38,836 bases of DNA, from positions 1 through 38,836 of the forward strand of contig MEQB01000045.1 of assembly GCA_001770015.1 (NCBI GenBank), in the 5' to 3' direction. This DNA is from Bdellovibrionales bacterium RIFOXYC1_FULL_37_79. GTDB taxonomy: Bacteria; Bdellovibrionota; Bacteriovoracia; Bacteriovoracales; Bacteriovoracaceae. Below are positions 1-8,724 of the stretch, piece after piece; positions within the stretch are counted from its first letter, which is position 1; the number at the start of each line of letters is the position of its first letter. Below the pieces are notes generated by a model. The model made no database searches. It saw nothing but the letters and a program-made list of their open reading frames with translations, and had not been told where the DNA came from. The translations under genes and the position numbers were made by a program.

Positions 1-30
1 CCTTACCTCATGTTTTGATTGTTAGAACTT

Positions 31-57
31 CCTGATGCGAGTTCGCAATGAGGTATA
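31..57 (-). promoter_or_regulatory. leader hairpin and -10 of a gene beyond the left edge
   Basis: On the minus strand TTGCAA (75-80) and TATACC (52-57) are 17 bp apart, like a sigma-70 promoter reading out of the window. Next comes an imperfect hairpin (31-53, core TGCGA/TCGCA), then a purine-rich GAGGTAAGG at 1-9 that could be the ribosome binding site of the next gene. After flgL this could be a flagellin or csrA gene, but no coding sequence is visible here. Weak match to consensus. Confidence 0.25.
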
Positions 58-149
58 TTATTAGAATATACTTTTTGCAAGTAAAATAAGTTCTAAACTG
101 AAAAAATTTACACAGTGTTACTATAGTACGAGGAATTACCCGATGACGC

Positions 150-1202
150 TTAGCTTAAAAAGTTAAGAAGGCTTTTATTCATCAGCCCTTTTCCCGTTTG
201 GTAAGCTGTTTGGAGAATATGTTGCTGCTTTGTAATGTCTGAAAACAGCTCTGCTACGTCTGCATCCATTAATTTACTTTGAAAATCCTGATTTTCGACA
301 TTTTCGGTGTCAATTTGTAATTGGGTGTGCAAAACGGTGTTAACCAATGAGCCCAGTCTGGTTCTCATGGTAATTATTCGTGAAATAGATTCATCTATTT
401 TCTCAAGTAGATCCTGGGTGGCAATTGTATTATTATTTTCCAGTGCAGAGATGAGTGTGGTTAATTGAGAGAAAATATTGTTTTTAGTAATAAATGGATC
501 GCGGCTGGTATCGTCGGTAACAGATGCAAGTTCTCGTGCTGGAAGGGGTGTTTGATTTTTTAATTCATCTTTATTTTCAGATGGAATTGGTGGATTTTCG
601 CTTGGATGAAACTCATTGAATTCTTTTAGTGGATGAGGCGGATATTTAATATTGTTATCGGTGAAGAACACCTCTTGCCCATGTACATTGATTGGGATAA
701 AAAAGTCTTTGGCGATTTCCAGTTGAATGTGACCGAAATCGCCTTTATAGTTACCTTCTTTATCAAAAGGGGTATCGAGAGTCTTATATCCGGAGAAAAT
801 ATATCTGTTTCCAAGTCTCTTGTTAGCAAGCGCCAAAGCTTGATTACGAATTTGAATAATTTCATGAGAAACATTTTTTCTTATATTTCCTCCATAAAAA
901 TCGGAGGATTGTTGAATGGCAATTTCTTTTGCCTTGACCAGTAGTTCAGCCAATTGCTCCAGGGTGCTTTCAGTGGTGTTGAGCTGGCTTAATGCATATC
1001 CAATATTACGTAGGTATTGGGTGTTATCCTTGTTGACTGACTGAGCTTGCAAACCCTGAAAATTGGCCATCGGATCGTCAGATGGTTTGATAATTTTTTT
1101 TAGCGTGGTTCCCTTAACTTGCAAGTCTTCCATTTTCTTTTTGGCTTTGTTAATGGAAAACTGTAAGGAGGCTGAACTACTATTTTCTGAAACTCTTGTC
1201 AT
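150..1202 (-). CDS. flgL: FlgL, flagellar hook-filament junction protein (HAP3)
   Basis: This is the second hook-associated protein, exported by the flagellar type III apparatus to join hook and filament. The N-terminal flagellin-like helix has the pattern seen in FlgL (KIIKPSDDP near residue 40, then NIGYALSQLNTTESTLEQL). The motif NKRLGNRYIFSGYKT at about 125-140 is typical of the family, and the C-terminus is again a flagellin-like helix. At 350 aa it is longer than many FlgL proteins; a Pro/Glu-rich segment at about 195-225 accounts for some of this. The ATG is preceded by GGTAGGGA. It is the last gene of the flg operon, 10 nt after flgK. The next 149 bases to the window edge hold no complete gene. 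Confidence 0.93.
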   Translation of the reverse strand: MTRVSENSSSASLQFSINKAKKKMEDLQVKGTTLKKIIKPSDDPMANFQGLQAQSVNKDNTQYLRNIGYALSQLNTTESTLEQLAELLVKAKEIAIQQSSDFYGGNIRKNVSHEIIQIRNQALALANKRLGNRYIFSGYKTLDTPFDKEGNYKGDFGHIQLEIAKDFFIPINVHGQEVFFTDNNIKYPPHPLKEFNEFHPSENPPIPSENKDELKNQTPLPARELASVTDDTSRDPFITKNNIFSQLTTLISALENNNTIATQDLLEKIDESISRIITMRTRLGSLVNTVLHTQLQIDTENVENQDFQSKLMDADVAELFSDITKQQHILQTAYQTGKGLMNKSLLNFLS

Positions 1203-1212
1203 CTAATAATCC

Positions 1213-2676
1213 CTACCTCTTTATGCTTAAAATAGTTTCAAACATCTCTTCTGCCACCTTCATTACTTTTGCAGAGGCTGCATAAGCATGTTGGTATCTC
1301 ATCATATTAGCGGTTTCCTCATCCAGGGACACGCCAGAAATTCTTTCTCGGATATTATTGGTTTGGGCCAGGATGCCTTCTGCTTGTTCTAGGTCAAAAT
1401 TCGATTTAGCGGCTTCTAATCCAAGCTGAGAGACCGTGTGCAGGTATTCTTCCTCAATGGTGGTGGTGCCACCATTTAATAATTTTTCATGTTGAATTTT
1501 GCTTATTGCTAAGGCCACGCGGTTGTCACCCGAAGCATTAGGGGTAAGTCCTACACATATATTGGTGGGATCATCTAAGACTTCCTCGCTTAAGGATAAA
1601 TGCTCGATGGTGTCTTGTCCTCTAATAGGCTCTTGAAAAAAATTAATTCCGGTTGTTTTACCAATTTTATCATAAGGAAGGGCGTTTCCGGAGGGATCAG
1701 TTTCAATTTTGCGGGAAACGTAACCTTTGCTGTGGATGGAGTTGACAATTTTAGCAAAATCATAGGCCAGGTTGTTTATTTTTTCAGAAATATTTTGAAT
1801 ATCCTCGTTTCTAACCTTAATAAGGGAGGTTATCTGACCACCTTGAAATCTATTAGTTATTGGAAAACCGGGTCGATCCTTGTAGAAAATTTCAAAAGAT
1901 CCATCAATTCCGTTAGTAGCTATGTCTTTAGTCGCAGGTCCTGCGACTAAATCGGTTTTTTCCCCTGCAACAACTAAGGTTCCCACTCCCTTTGCAGCAA
2001 CGGCAAAATTATTTCTATTATCAACGTATGTATGAATTTCAAAAATTTTAGATAATTCTCTTATGGATTTATCTCTTCCGTCTCGTAAATCTCCAGATTC
2101 ACCACCTAGTTGTTCGATACGAACAATTTCCTTGTTAAGGTGTGCGATGTTATTTATAAGAGAGTTGGCATCGGCGATCTTGGTCTTAAAATTTTGATCA
2201 ATAGATTTTCGGGTATTGGTTAAAGTGGTTTGAATTCTTTGGAAGTCCCGGATAACAATTTTTGCATTATCCCGTACCACCATTTTCATGGTTTCATTTT
2301 CGGGTTGACCAGAAAGTTCTTTGAAGGAGTTGAAGAATTTATTCAGCAATGTATTGAGCCCTTCAGTATCCACTTCATTAAAAATTGATTCAATTTGTTC
2401 CAGTTTTCCAGATCGCTCTTTTAGAAACTCGGTGCTATTGAGTTCTTTGTTTAATCTTTTTTCGATAAAATCGTCGTGAATTCTACCAACACTTACAATT
2501 CTACTACCAGTACCCTTTACCAACCCGGACTGGACGATAGATCGTTCAGTGGTTTGATTGGCCCTTTGTCTTGAATAGCCTTCGGTATTAACATTGGATA
2601 TGTTATGGCCAGTTGTCTCCATCGATTTTTTGGATGTGAACAATCCGGTTTTGCCTATACCGAGTAAGTCTGACAA
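1213..2676 (-). CDS. flgK: FlgK, flagellar hook-associated protein 1
   Basis: This is the first hook-filament junction protein, exported through the flagellar type III system. The N-terminus carries the rod/hook signature (TTGHNISNVNTEGYSRQ at about 21-37) and the C-terminus has the FlgK helix with MMRYQHAYAASAKVMK. Its length, 487 aa, is usual for FlgK. The start is TTG at 2674-2676, chosen because AGGAGAT lies 9 nt upstream and no in-frame ATG is present. It sits between flgN and flgL, the normal position, so its chaperone is made just before it. Confidence 0.95.
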   Translation of the reverse strand: MSDLLGIGKTGLFTSKKSMETTGHNISNVNTEGYSRQRANQTTERSIVQSGLVKGTGSRIVSVGRIHDDFIEKRLNKELNSTEFLKERSGKLEQIESIFNEVDTEGLNTLLNKFFNSFKELSGQPENETMKMVVRDNAKIVIRDFQRIQTTLTNTRKSIDQNFKTKIADANSLINNIAHLNKEIVRIEQLGGESGDLRDGRDKSIRELSKIFEIHTYVDNRNNFAVAAKGVGTLVVAGEKTDLVAGPATKDIATNGIDGSFEIFYKDRPGFPITNRFQGGQITSLIKVRNEDIQNISEKINNLAYDFAKIVNSIHSKGYVSRKIETDPSGNALPYDKIGKTTGINFFQEPIRGQDTIEHLSLSEEVLDDPTNICVGLTPNASGDNRVALAISKIQHEKLLNGGTTTIEEEYLHTVSQLGLEAAKSNFDLEQAEGILAQTNNIRERISGVSLDEETANMMRYQHAYAASAKVMKVAEEMFETILSIKR

Positions 2677-2687
2677 GTATGTATCTC

Positions 2688-3209
2688 CTAGGTTTTTTCA
2701 ACCACGATTTTTTCGGTGGTTTTATTCTTTTTTAATCCTTTACTGGTGTAAGTGGAATAAGTTTTCTGACCTAAAACCTCGTCTTTTATCTCTTGTAACG
2801 CCAGGGAAGCCTTGTTAATAAACAGCTGATTCTTTTTATTTTGAGCTTGAATTTTTTCTATAATATCGATCAAGATCTGGTTAAAACGCCAAAGATGTTT
2901 TTGGTTGTTATATTCCTCAAATTCAGTCATAAGAGAAATCAGGTTACCGATGTTATCGATTTTTTGATTAGTTTCGATTTCAATTTTTTTTAAAATTTGG
3001 GTGCGTAACCCATCTAAAAAATTAATTTGATGAATAATATTTTCTTTTTCTTTAAGCAATGATTCCAATTTATTAATGTTATTTTCTAGTAGTTCAGCAT
3101 ATTCGGCACAGGTAGCCTCAAATAACTTGGTATGTTCTTCACAAAGCCTGCTCCATAGATCAACCACTTGAAAATAATAGGTGTGTAATTTTGTGTTAAA
3201 ATTATTCAT
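2688..3209 (-). CDS. flgN: FlgN-like flagellar export chaperone
   Basis: A mostly helical protein of 173 aa with a coiled-coil-rich N-terminal two thirds. It has the family's C-terminal pattern: an N-K pair and L..I+ (about 130-145) followed by GQKTYSTYTSKG. FlgN proteins bind the C-termini of FlgK and FlgL and bring them to the export gate. The family is very diverged in sequence, so position (between flgM and flgK) is important evidence. The start is ATG with GGGTGATGA immediately upstream, 10 nt after flgM. Confidence 0.82.
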   Translation of the reverse strand: MNNFNTKLHTYYFQVVDLWSRLCEEHTKLFEATCAEYAELLENNINKLESLLKEKENIIHQINFLDGLRTQILKKIEIETNQKIDNIGNLISLMTEFEEYNNQKHLWRFNQILIDIIEKIQAQNKKNQLFINKASLALQEIKDEVLGQKTYSTYTSKGLKKNKTTEKIVVEKT

Positions 3210-3219
3210 TCATCACCCG

Positions 3220-3558
3220 CTAAAACTCTTGTTCAAGTATATCATTTGCTAAAGCATCGTAATCGATTTCATATTTACCAGCTTGAATTTGATTTTTTAA
3301 ATTAGCAATTTTTTGAGAATTATCTACTGGTGGAGCGGCGTCTACTGCTTTTTTGATTTTTGCAAAATCTTTTACTGATTCGGGGATTTGTATTTTTGCA
3401 TCATTTTGAGCAATTTGTTCTAATTGCTTTTGACGATCCCCGGGGTTTTTTCTAAGTGACAGATGTTCGGTCCGGTCCAGACGATTAGACTTGGTATTGG
3501 GAGTTGTGTTTGGAAAAAACCTAGAACGTGCTTGGGTGGTTTTATCTATATTAGTCAT
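3220..3558 (-). CDS. flgM: FlgM-like anti-sigma-28 factor
   Basis: A small hydrophilic protein of 112 aa. The last 30 residues (KIANLKNQIQAGKYEIDYD at about 82-100, then ALANDIL) match the sigma-28-binding end of FlgM. In the family, FlgM holds FliA inactive until the hook is complete and FlgM is exported. The N-terminal 60 residues are polar and probably unfolded. Its ATG overlaps the end of flgJ (stop at 3551-3553), with AGGAGAT 5 nt upstream of the ATG, so translation is probably coupled. Placement beside flgN is common. Confidence 0.8.
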   Translation of the reverse strand: MTNIDKTTQARSRFFPNTTPNTKSNRLDRTEHLSLRKNPGDRQKQLEQIAQNDAKIQIPESVKDFAKIKKAVDAAPPVDNSQKIANLKNQIQAGKYEIDYDALANDILEQEF

Positions 3559-4003
3559 GGGAAATCTCCTTAGCAGATTCTGATTTATTATTAACGGTTA
3601 TTGTGTCAAGATCCGCTCTTTGGTTTCTAGTTTTTTGAATCATTAAATTTCGTTGATTGGTTTGCTCTAAATATGCATTTAGATTTGCCTGATTTCGGAA
3701 TTTTTTAGGATAAATTTGATCCAAGGCAATATCTTGTAATCCGAGACCCCCATTGTTTTTGCTAAGTAAATCGGCCTGCTCAGTAGTTAAAAGGTCTCTG
3801 TAAATATTGGTGGCGGAGTCGTTTTCACCTTCACTTCGCTCAACGGTGTTGTTCATTTGGTCAAGCATAAGTTTGGCAAACTGGCTTTCCATATTGCTGG
3901 CAAGTTCCCTGTATTCCTTGGGGACATATTTATAGTCATCAAAAATATTTTTTTTCAGGTGATTATCAATTGAAATAGGGGAGGATTTATTTGAAATATC
4001 CAT
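3551..4003 (-). CDS. flgJ: FlgJ-type rod-assembly protein (rod-binding domain only)
   Basis: A 150-aa protein matching the N-terminal rod-capping domain of FlgJ: YRELASNMESQFAKLMLDQM, then a loop, then IYRDLLTTEQADLLSKNNGGLGLQDI. The C-terminal muramidase domain found in enterobacterial FlgJ is absent, as in many other phyla, so another enzyme must open the peptidoglycan. The frame stays open for 22 further codons upstream, but the ATG at 4001-4003 has a strong Shine-Dalgarno sequence and is preferred. It lies between flgI and flgM. Confidence 0.85.
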   Translation of the reverse strand: MDISNKSSPISIDNHLKKNIFDDYKYVPKEYRELASNMESQFAKLMLDQMNNTVERSEGENDSATNIYRDLLTTEQADLLSKNNGGLGLQDIALDQIYPKKFRNQANLNAYLEQTNQRNLMIQKTRNQRADLDTITVNNKSESAKEISHD

Positions 4004-4008
4004 TTTTT

Positions 4009-4016
4009 CCCTTCCT
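4009..4016 (-). promoter_or_regulatory. ribosome binding site deciding the flgJ start
   Basis: AGGAAGGG on the minus strand, 5 nt before the ATG at 4001-4003. It supports that start over the longer open frame that begins at 4069. Confidence 0.75.
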
Positions 4017-4132
4017 GAGTTTAAGTTAATCACTCCTTGATTAACAGTATCTGATATTAACAGATACATTTACAATATTATTCTAGCATGTAGTTAGTAT
4101 AAAAACCACTAGGCATGCACGTCTATCTGAGA

Positions 4133-5149
4133 TTAAATTAATTCAATCTCTCCTATCAGAGCGCCATTACGTTTAAGTGCCTGAAAAATGGAAATCAAAT
4201 CTTCTGGTTTGGCACCAAAAGCATTCAAGCTTTTTACCAGATCATTTAATGTAGTTTTTTTATCAACAAAATAAAGGGAATTTCCGCCTTTTTTACTGCC
4301 GCTATCAGCTTTTTCCCCAATTTCAATTGTAAGATCTCCATGACTTATGGCAACTGGTTTGAGGGTGATTTCACCTCCTGCTACAATGGTACCCGTGCGT
4401 TCGTTGATAATAATTTTAGCCTTTTGATCGGGGATCACTTCCATGTTTTCAATGATAGCAATCAAATGAACCAGATCTCTTTTATAATATACAGGAACGA
4501 TCAAATCGATGGTGGAGGCATCTCTCGCCATAGCATATTTACCACCTAGTTTTTCATTGAGGGATTTTTCTATTCTTGCAACGGTAGTAAAGTCGGAATT
4601 ATTAAGGTTTAGCCGTAAAGATGTTTTTTGGTCAAAACCTAGATCCAATTCTTGTTCAATGGTGGCCCCAGAAGGAATGATTCCAGCCGTGGGAAATTTT
4701 TTCCCATTGTCAAGCCCGCCGATAGAAAGGGAACCCGAGGCGATAGCATATATTTTTCCATCACCCGCTTTAAGGGGTGTTACTAGAAGTTGTCCACCTG
4801 CCAGGGATTTAGCATCACCGATAGATGAAATGCTGACATCCATTTTTTGGCCGATTCTTGCAAAGGGTGGAAGAGTGGCAGTAACGATAACTGCGGCAAT
4901 GTTTTTGGATGAAATTTCCTTCTGGGGATTGAGTCCAAGTTTTTGAAACATTAACTTCAAAGAATTGTTGGTGATTTCACCACCTCCATCTCCAGTGCCA
5001 TTAAGACCGATCACCAAGCCATAGCCGATAACCGGGTTAGATCTAACACCTTTGATAGTTATCAAATCCTTGAGTTTAGCCTCATTGCTAAAACATCCAA
5101 AGTTTGCAAAGAATGTTAAAAATAATAATAAATAAATAAATTTTTTCAT
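4133..5149 (-). CDS. flgI: FlgI, flagellar P-ring protein
   Basis: A periplasmic P-ring subunit around the distal rod. It has a Sec signal peptide (MKKFIYLLLFLTFFANFG) followed by the family start KDLITIKGVRSNPVIGYGLV and GLNGTGDGG. Later conserved blocks include VIVTATLPPFARIGQKMDVS, the GGQLLVTPLKAGDG segment, and a C-terminus with LNAFGAKPEDLISIFQALK. At 338 aa it is near the usual mature length. A Cys near the end of the signal peptide (NFGC) is not a good lipobox. It starts 6 nt after flgH. Confidence 0.96.
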   Translation of the reverse strand: MKKFIYLLLFLTFFANFGCFSNEAKLKDLITIKGVRSNPVIGYGLVIGLNGTGDGGGEITNNSLKLMFQKLGLNPQKEISSKNIAAVIVTATLPPFARIGQKMDVSISSIGDAKSLAGGQLLVTPLKAGDGKIYAIASGSLSIGGLDNGKKFPTAGIIPSGATIEQELDLGFDQKTSLRLNLNNSDFTTVARIEKSLNEKLGGKYAMARDASTIDLIVPVYYKRDLVHLIAIIENMEVIPDQKAKIIINERTGTIVAGGEITLKPVAISHGDLTIEIGEKADSGSKKGGNSLYFVDKKTTLNDLVKSLNAFGAKPEDLISIFQALKRNGALIGEIELI

Positions 5150-5154
5150 ATTTT

Positions 5155-5907
5155 CTACCTTAATACTTCGACATACGATTCTAAAATATCGTTCGAGTTT
5201 ATTGAGTCATCGACACTTATTGATCTTCTAGACACTAAAGCCTCCACTTCAACAGTTCTCTTATTTCCCTTGTAAATGACATTTTTTCTTCCTCGGATTA
5301 GAAGGTGGTCCTTGTTAATCTGGTCTACCACTATACTTGAAATTTTATCAAAAACTTTCTCTTGATCATCCTTTTCGCCATTTTTGGCAGCACCAGCCGT
5401 GTCAGTTGTGGAAGGGTTTTCAGGAGTAGAAGCCGGAGCCTTGGAAGGCGAAGCCAGGTTATTGGGTTTAGGGGGATCAGGATAGGCTCTTTTAAGTTCC
5501 ATGGATATTTTGCTTTTTAAATCTTCAAATACGTTGACGACTATAATATCACCGTTTTGTTTACTACTATTTTGAGTGAATAAATGGTTGTCAGCATCCA
5601 TGTTGGCCCATAGACCATTGGTCTTAGTGTTGTCGTAGAGATCTTCGGTGGTGTATCTTTTTGTTCCAGATTCCTCGACAGTTTTATACTGTCTTTGAGT
5701 TTTGGGTGGTAGATAGTTATAATTTGATGAATTTATGCTTTTTGATTTACCATCCACTGTTTTGAAATGTGCAAATTTATCCTTGGGTGGTTTATTTTTG
5801 TTTACATCAGATTGTTTATCGAGTTCGCTATATATTTTATCAATATAGCTACTGCAGCCCAAAAGCAGGTGGGTGGTAAAAATAAAAATTCCAAGTTTTA
5901 AAATCAT
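5155..5907 (-). CDS. flgH: FlgH, flagellar L-ring lipoprotein
   Basis: An outer-membrane L-ring protein, 250 aa. The N-terminus is a lipoprotein signal with lipobox LLGC, the modified Cys being about residue 18. The family pattern is present: LWANMDADNHLFTQN, then GDIIVVNVFEDLKSKI, and the C-terminal INKDHLLIRGRKNVIYKGNKRTVEVEAL split by short gaps. A Pro/Ser/Thr-rich linker lies at about 145-170. The ATG overlaps the flgA stop by 4 nt (5904-5907), so the two are translationally coupled. Confidence 0.93.
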   Translation of the reverse strand: MILKLGIFIFTTHLLLGCSSYIDKIYSELDKQSDVNKNKPPKDKFAHFKTVDGKSKSINSSNYNYLPPKTQRQYKTVEESGTKRYTTEDLYDNTKTNGLWANMDADNHLFTQNSSKQNGDIIVVNVFEDLKSKISMELKRAYPDPPKPNNLASPSKAPASTPENPSTTDTAGAAKNGEKDDQEKVFDKISSIVVDQINKDHLLIRGRKNVIYKGNKRTVEVEALVSRRSISVDDSINSNDILESYVEVLR

Positions 5908-6803
5908 AAATCTACCTTTACTTGATTAAAGTTGATAACCCGGCCAGACACATAGGTTTTGTTTTGTCGTTGTAATTTTACAATTTCATTATATTTAGCA
6001 TTTTTTACCGGGATTGCAGTTCCAAAAAGGGAGATACCGTCTTTTTGAAAAATAATGGAAGTGGGATGTCCATATTTGACAATATCAAGGGGGATGATGT
6101 CGTTATATTTTAAAACATTTCCCTCTGCCAAAGATTGGGTGGGACGGTAAAATTGGATTTCATTCAGTGAGCTGAAATATAATTCTGGTTGAGTGGCATA
6201 AATATAATCTTCACGAAAATCATTTTCTAAAAAACCCGTGTTGGAAGGATTGATATTCTTGGTTGATATTAAAACCTTGGTTTTAGTGGCAATCATTGCA
6301 ATGGCCCACTCATTAATAGATGTACCTGTGCTTTCATTCAAAATAGAAATTTTTACGTTTTTATGTCCTAGAAAATGACAATCGTCACAAGTAAATTTAA
6401 TTTTTTGTTCAGCATCAAGTTTTAAAAAAGGGGAATTATTTAAAAGATTGGCCTTAATAATCATATGATCCTTTGCAAGTATCAAATGATTTTGCAAATA
6501 ATTTTTAAATTCAATAAATTTAAACTGATCAGGAATTATTTTGATTTTATAATTGGGAATTTCCTCAGAGATGATTTTTTCAATGTATTTTGCCTTTAGA
6601 TTGGAATCATAACTATAAATAGCTTTGATAATTTTTTGTTGGACATCCAAAGGACAATCAGTTTTCTTAAAAAAATAATCAGGTGATGGATCTTCGGTCT
6701 TTTCAAAATAAAAAATAGTCGGATAAAAATGTACGTTACATTCAGTAAAACAATAGCTGGATGTCGAAAAAATAAATATAAATATGTTTAATATATACTT
6801 CAT
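5904..6803 (-). CDS. flgA: FlgA, P-ring assembly chaperone
   Basis: The periplasmic chaperone for FlgI assembly. It has a signal peptide (MKYILNIFIFIFSTSSYCF). Only the C-terminal half is clearly FlgA-like. It has a SAF-type segment (SLAEGNVLKYNDIIPLDIV) followed by the terminal pattern ISLFGTAIPVKNAKYNEIVK and GRVINFNQVKV. The N-terminal half is Lys/Ile-rich and poorly conserved, and contains a CDDC pair. At 299 aa it is longer than the usual 140-240. The order flgG-flgA-flgH supports the call. Confidence 0.82.
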   Translation of the reverse strand: MKYILNIFIFIFSTSSYCFTECNVHFYPTIFYFEKTEDPSPDYFFKKTDCPLDVQQKIIKAIYSYDSNLKAKYIEKIISEEIPNYKIKIIPDQFKFIEFKNYLQNHLILAKDHMIIKANLLNNSPFLKLDAEQKIKFTCDDCHFLGHKNVKISILNESTGTSINEWAIAMIATKTKVLISTKNINPSNTGFLENDFREDYIYATQPELYFSSLNEIQFYRPTQSLAEGNVLKYNDIIPLDIVKYGHPTSIIFQKDGISLFGTAIPVKNAKYNEIVKLQRQNKTYVSGRVINFNQVKVDL

Positions 6804-6805
6804 AG

Positions 6806-7666
6806 TTACCTTAATTGATTAACAGTATGTAACATCTGATCTGCAACTCCCATGACTTTGGAATTCATCTCATATGCTCTTTGCGCACGAATAAGGTCGG
6901 TCATTTCAGTCATGGTGTTAACGTTGGATAATTCAAGAGCCCCCTGCATAAGGGTACCGGTATTTTCGGTGCCTGGTATTCCCTGAATTGGAACACCGCT
7001 CGATTCAGTCATTCGGTAAAGATTATTTCCGCTGGAACTAAGCCCGGCAGGATTAATAAAAGTGAAAACAGGGATGGTACCAAGGTTGCTAGGTTCTGGT
7101 TGATTATTGAAATAAACGTCCAGTGTCCCTTCTTCATTGACATTAACACTTCTGATGTTAGGTGGTATGGTAAACCCAGGAAATAATTTGTAACCCTGTC
7201 TGGTAACCAAATTTCCTTGTTGATCCACCGTAAATGAACCATCCCGGGTGTATCTGATTTCATTATTAGGAAGAATAATGCCAAAAAAACCATCGCCATT
7301 AATCATCATGTCAAAAGGACCTTCGGTAATTTTCGTACTTCCCTGGGAAAAGTTTTTTCTGATGCCTGAAACTTTGACCCCTGATCCAATTTGTACCCCA
7401 ACAGAATAGCGGGTGGATGATGAAGATCGACTGCCAGATTCTTGGACAGTTTGATAAAGTAAATCTTCAAATTCTGTCCGGGACTGTTTAAAGGCAGTGG
7501 TGTTAATGTTGGCGATATTGTTGGAGATAGTATTGACGTTATCAGCTTGGGCAGCCATTCCCGTGGCAGATGTATCAAGGGCTTTAAGCATAGCGGAAAG
7601 TTGTTGCGGAATTATTAAAAAAAGACAAATTAAAAAATATAAAAGTTTAAAATTTTGATATCTCAT
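6806..7666 (-). CDS. flgG: FlgG, distal rod protein, with a signal-peptide-like extension
   Basis: A flagellar rod subunit. The body from MLKALDTSATGM (ATG at 7589-7591) onward is typical FlgG, with the N-terminal motif SNNIANINTTAFKQSR, the loop GDGFFGI, and the C-terminal helix MTEMTDLIRAQRAYEMNSKVM. The frame continues upstream to an ATG at 7664-7666 (and a GTG at 7670-7672), adding 25 residues that read as a Sec signal peptide: MRYQNFK, hydrophobic core LLYFLICLFLII, then PQQLSA. The upstream ATG has GTAAGGG 5 nt before it, whereas the internal ATG has no ribosome binding site, so the longer form was chosen. FlgG normally has no Sec signal. The extension overlaps the flgF end by 20 nt. 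Confidence 0.9.
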   Translation of the reverse strand: MRYQNFKLLYFLICLFLIIPQQLSAMLKALDTSATGMAAQADNVNTISNNIANINTTAFKQSRTEFEDLLYQTVQESGSRSSSSTRYSVGVQIGSGVKVSGIRKNFSQGSTKITEGPFDMMINGDGFFGIILPNNEIRYTRDGSFTVDQQGNLVTRQGYKLFPGFTIPPNIRSVNVNEEGTLDVYFNNQPEPSNLGTIPVFTFINPAGLSSSGNNLYRMTESSGVPIQGIPGTENTGTLMQGALELSNVNTMTEMTDLIRAQRAYEMNSKVMGVADQMLHTVNQLR

Positions 7667-8474
7667 TAACACCCTTACCGGTTATATTGTCATAAGTTTT
7701 AATTGCTTTTTGAATGTTTTCAAAATGACGATGTGCTTTTATAAGCTCTGCCATCTCGGAAATAGCATTAACATTTGAGCCTTCTAAAAAACCTTGATGA
7801 ACGGTTGAAGTCAGATTATTTTGCCTTATATTGGTTGCATCTAAGTTAATAAATAATAGTCCACCTTCCTTTCTTAGTGCCTGAATATCATTGAATTCAA
7901 CCACCGAAAGATCGCCGATCTTTTGTTTCCCGTTAAAAATTTCCCCATTATGATTTATTTCAATTGATTTTCCAGTTACTTTAATAACTCGTTCTTCTGG
8001 TGAAGGAAGGGTACTGGGTTGATTGGTGGCATCCTGCAGGTTGATTTTTGATAAAATCGGAAAGCCTTGTTCATTAACTAAAAGTCCGTCTTGATTAATG
8101 GATAGAATCCCCCGCCTGGAATATCGCAGTCCATTTTCAGTAAGTACTTCAAAAAACCCTTTTCCACTTATGGCCAAATCAAGTGGATTACCGGTTGGCT
8201 TCAGTTGTCCTTGTTCAAAATCTGTAAAAGTTCCATTAACTGCTACAAAGCCATCTTCTGCGCCGTAACTGCGATAGAAATCACTTGGCTTCCATTCTTT
8301 TCTGGGCAGGTCAATATCATCCAATCCTTTGGTGAGAGCGGTTAGGTGTTCTTTGAAAGTGGTTTGATCTTTTTTAAAACCCACAGAGTTGGCGTTGGCC
8401 ACGTTATTAGCGATGGTTTCCACTTTTTGTTGTTGAGCAATTGCCCCCGAAACTGAAACCCATAAATCGTTCAA
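7647..8474 (-). CDS. flgF: FlgF, proximal rod protein (FlgF/FlgG family)
   Basis: A rod subunit exported by the flagellar type III system and the first gene of the operon. It has the N-terminal signature SVSGAIAQQQKVETIANNVA followed by NSVGFKKD, the internal NPLDLAISGKGFFEV, and the C-terminal helix NAISEMAELIKAHRHFENIQK. TTG at 8472-8474 is taken as start because a perfect AGGAGG lies 5 nt upstream; it gives MNDLWVSVSGAI, the usual FlgF beginning. The ATG at 8502-8504 would add ten unrelated residues. FlgF and FlgG are paralogues; the position before flgG and shorter length suggest FlgF. Confidence 0.88.
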   Translation of the reverse strand: MNDLWVSVSGAIAQQQKVETIANNVANANSVGFKKDQTTFKEHLTALTKGLDDIDLPRKEWKPSDFYRSYGAEDGFVAVNGTFTDFEQGQLKPTGNPLDLAISGKGFFEVLTENGLRYSRRGILSINQDGLLVNEQGFPILSKINLQDATNQPSTLPSPEERVIKVTGKSIEINHNGEIFNGKQKIGDLSVVEFNDIQALRKEGGLLFINLDATNIRQNNLTSTVHQGFLEGSNVNAISEMAELIKAHRHFENIQKAIKTYDNITGKGVNEISKF

Positions 8475-8479
8475 AACAC

Positions 8480-8485
8480 CCTCCT
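8480..8485 (-). promoter_or_regulatory. ribosome binding site deciding the flgF start
   Basis: Perfect AGGAGG on the minus strand, 5 nt before the TTG at 8472-8474. It lies inside the longer open frame, so translation most likely starts at the TTG. Confidence 0.75.
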
Positions 8486-8710
8486 GGTGTTTAGATATTC
8501 TCAATGTTAACTATACTCCGTGCTATGTCATTTATTCTACACCAGGCAAATTTGACCATTGCCAGATGAGGTGGTTTTTTAATGCGTTTTCCTGGTGAAA
8601 GATGTAATATTTTACAACAAATTATAAATACTTATCAGTGTTTGACTGAATTGATATGCTAATAAATTGTAACGACAAAAAAATGACATACTAATTATCT
8701 TTTTTGAAAG

Positions 8711-8719
8711 AAGGGGTGA
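8711..8719 (+). promoter_or_regulatory. ribosome binding site deciding the xseB start
   Basis: AAGGGGTGA ends 5 nt before GTG 8725-8727. This favours that GTG over the in-frame TTG at 8704, which lies upstream of the site. Confidence 0.6.
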
Positions 8720-8724
8720 AGACC

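Noticed and set aside
4509-4946. Long plus-strand open frame opposite flgI
   Set aside because: It is the antisense of a well-conserved flgI frame and resembles no family.
7009-7578. Two open frames on the same strand inside flgG
   Set aside because: Out-of-frame shadows of flgG with no ribosome sites and no protein-like pattern.
8540-8600. Possible sigma-54 promoter before the flg operon (TGGCA ... TTTGC on the minus strand)
   Set aside because: The GG-to-GC spacing is 14 rather than the required 10 bases, so it does not fit the consensus.
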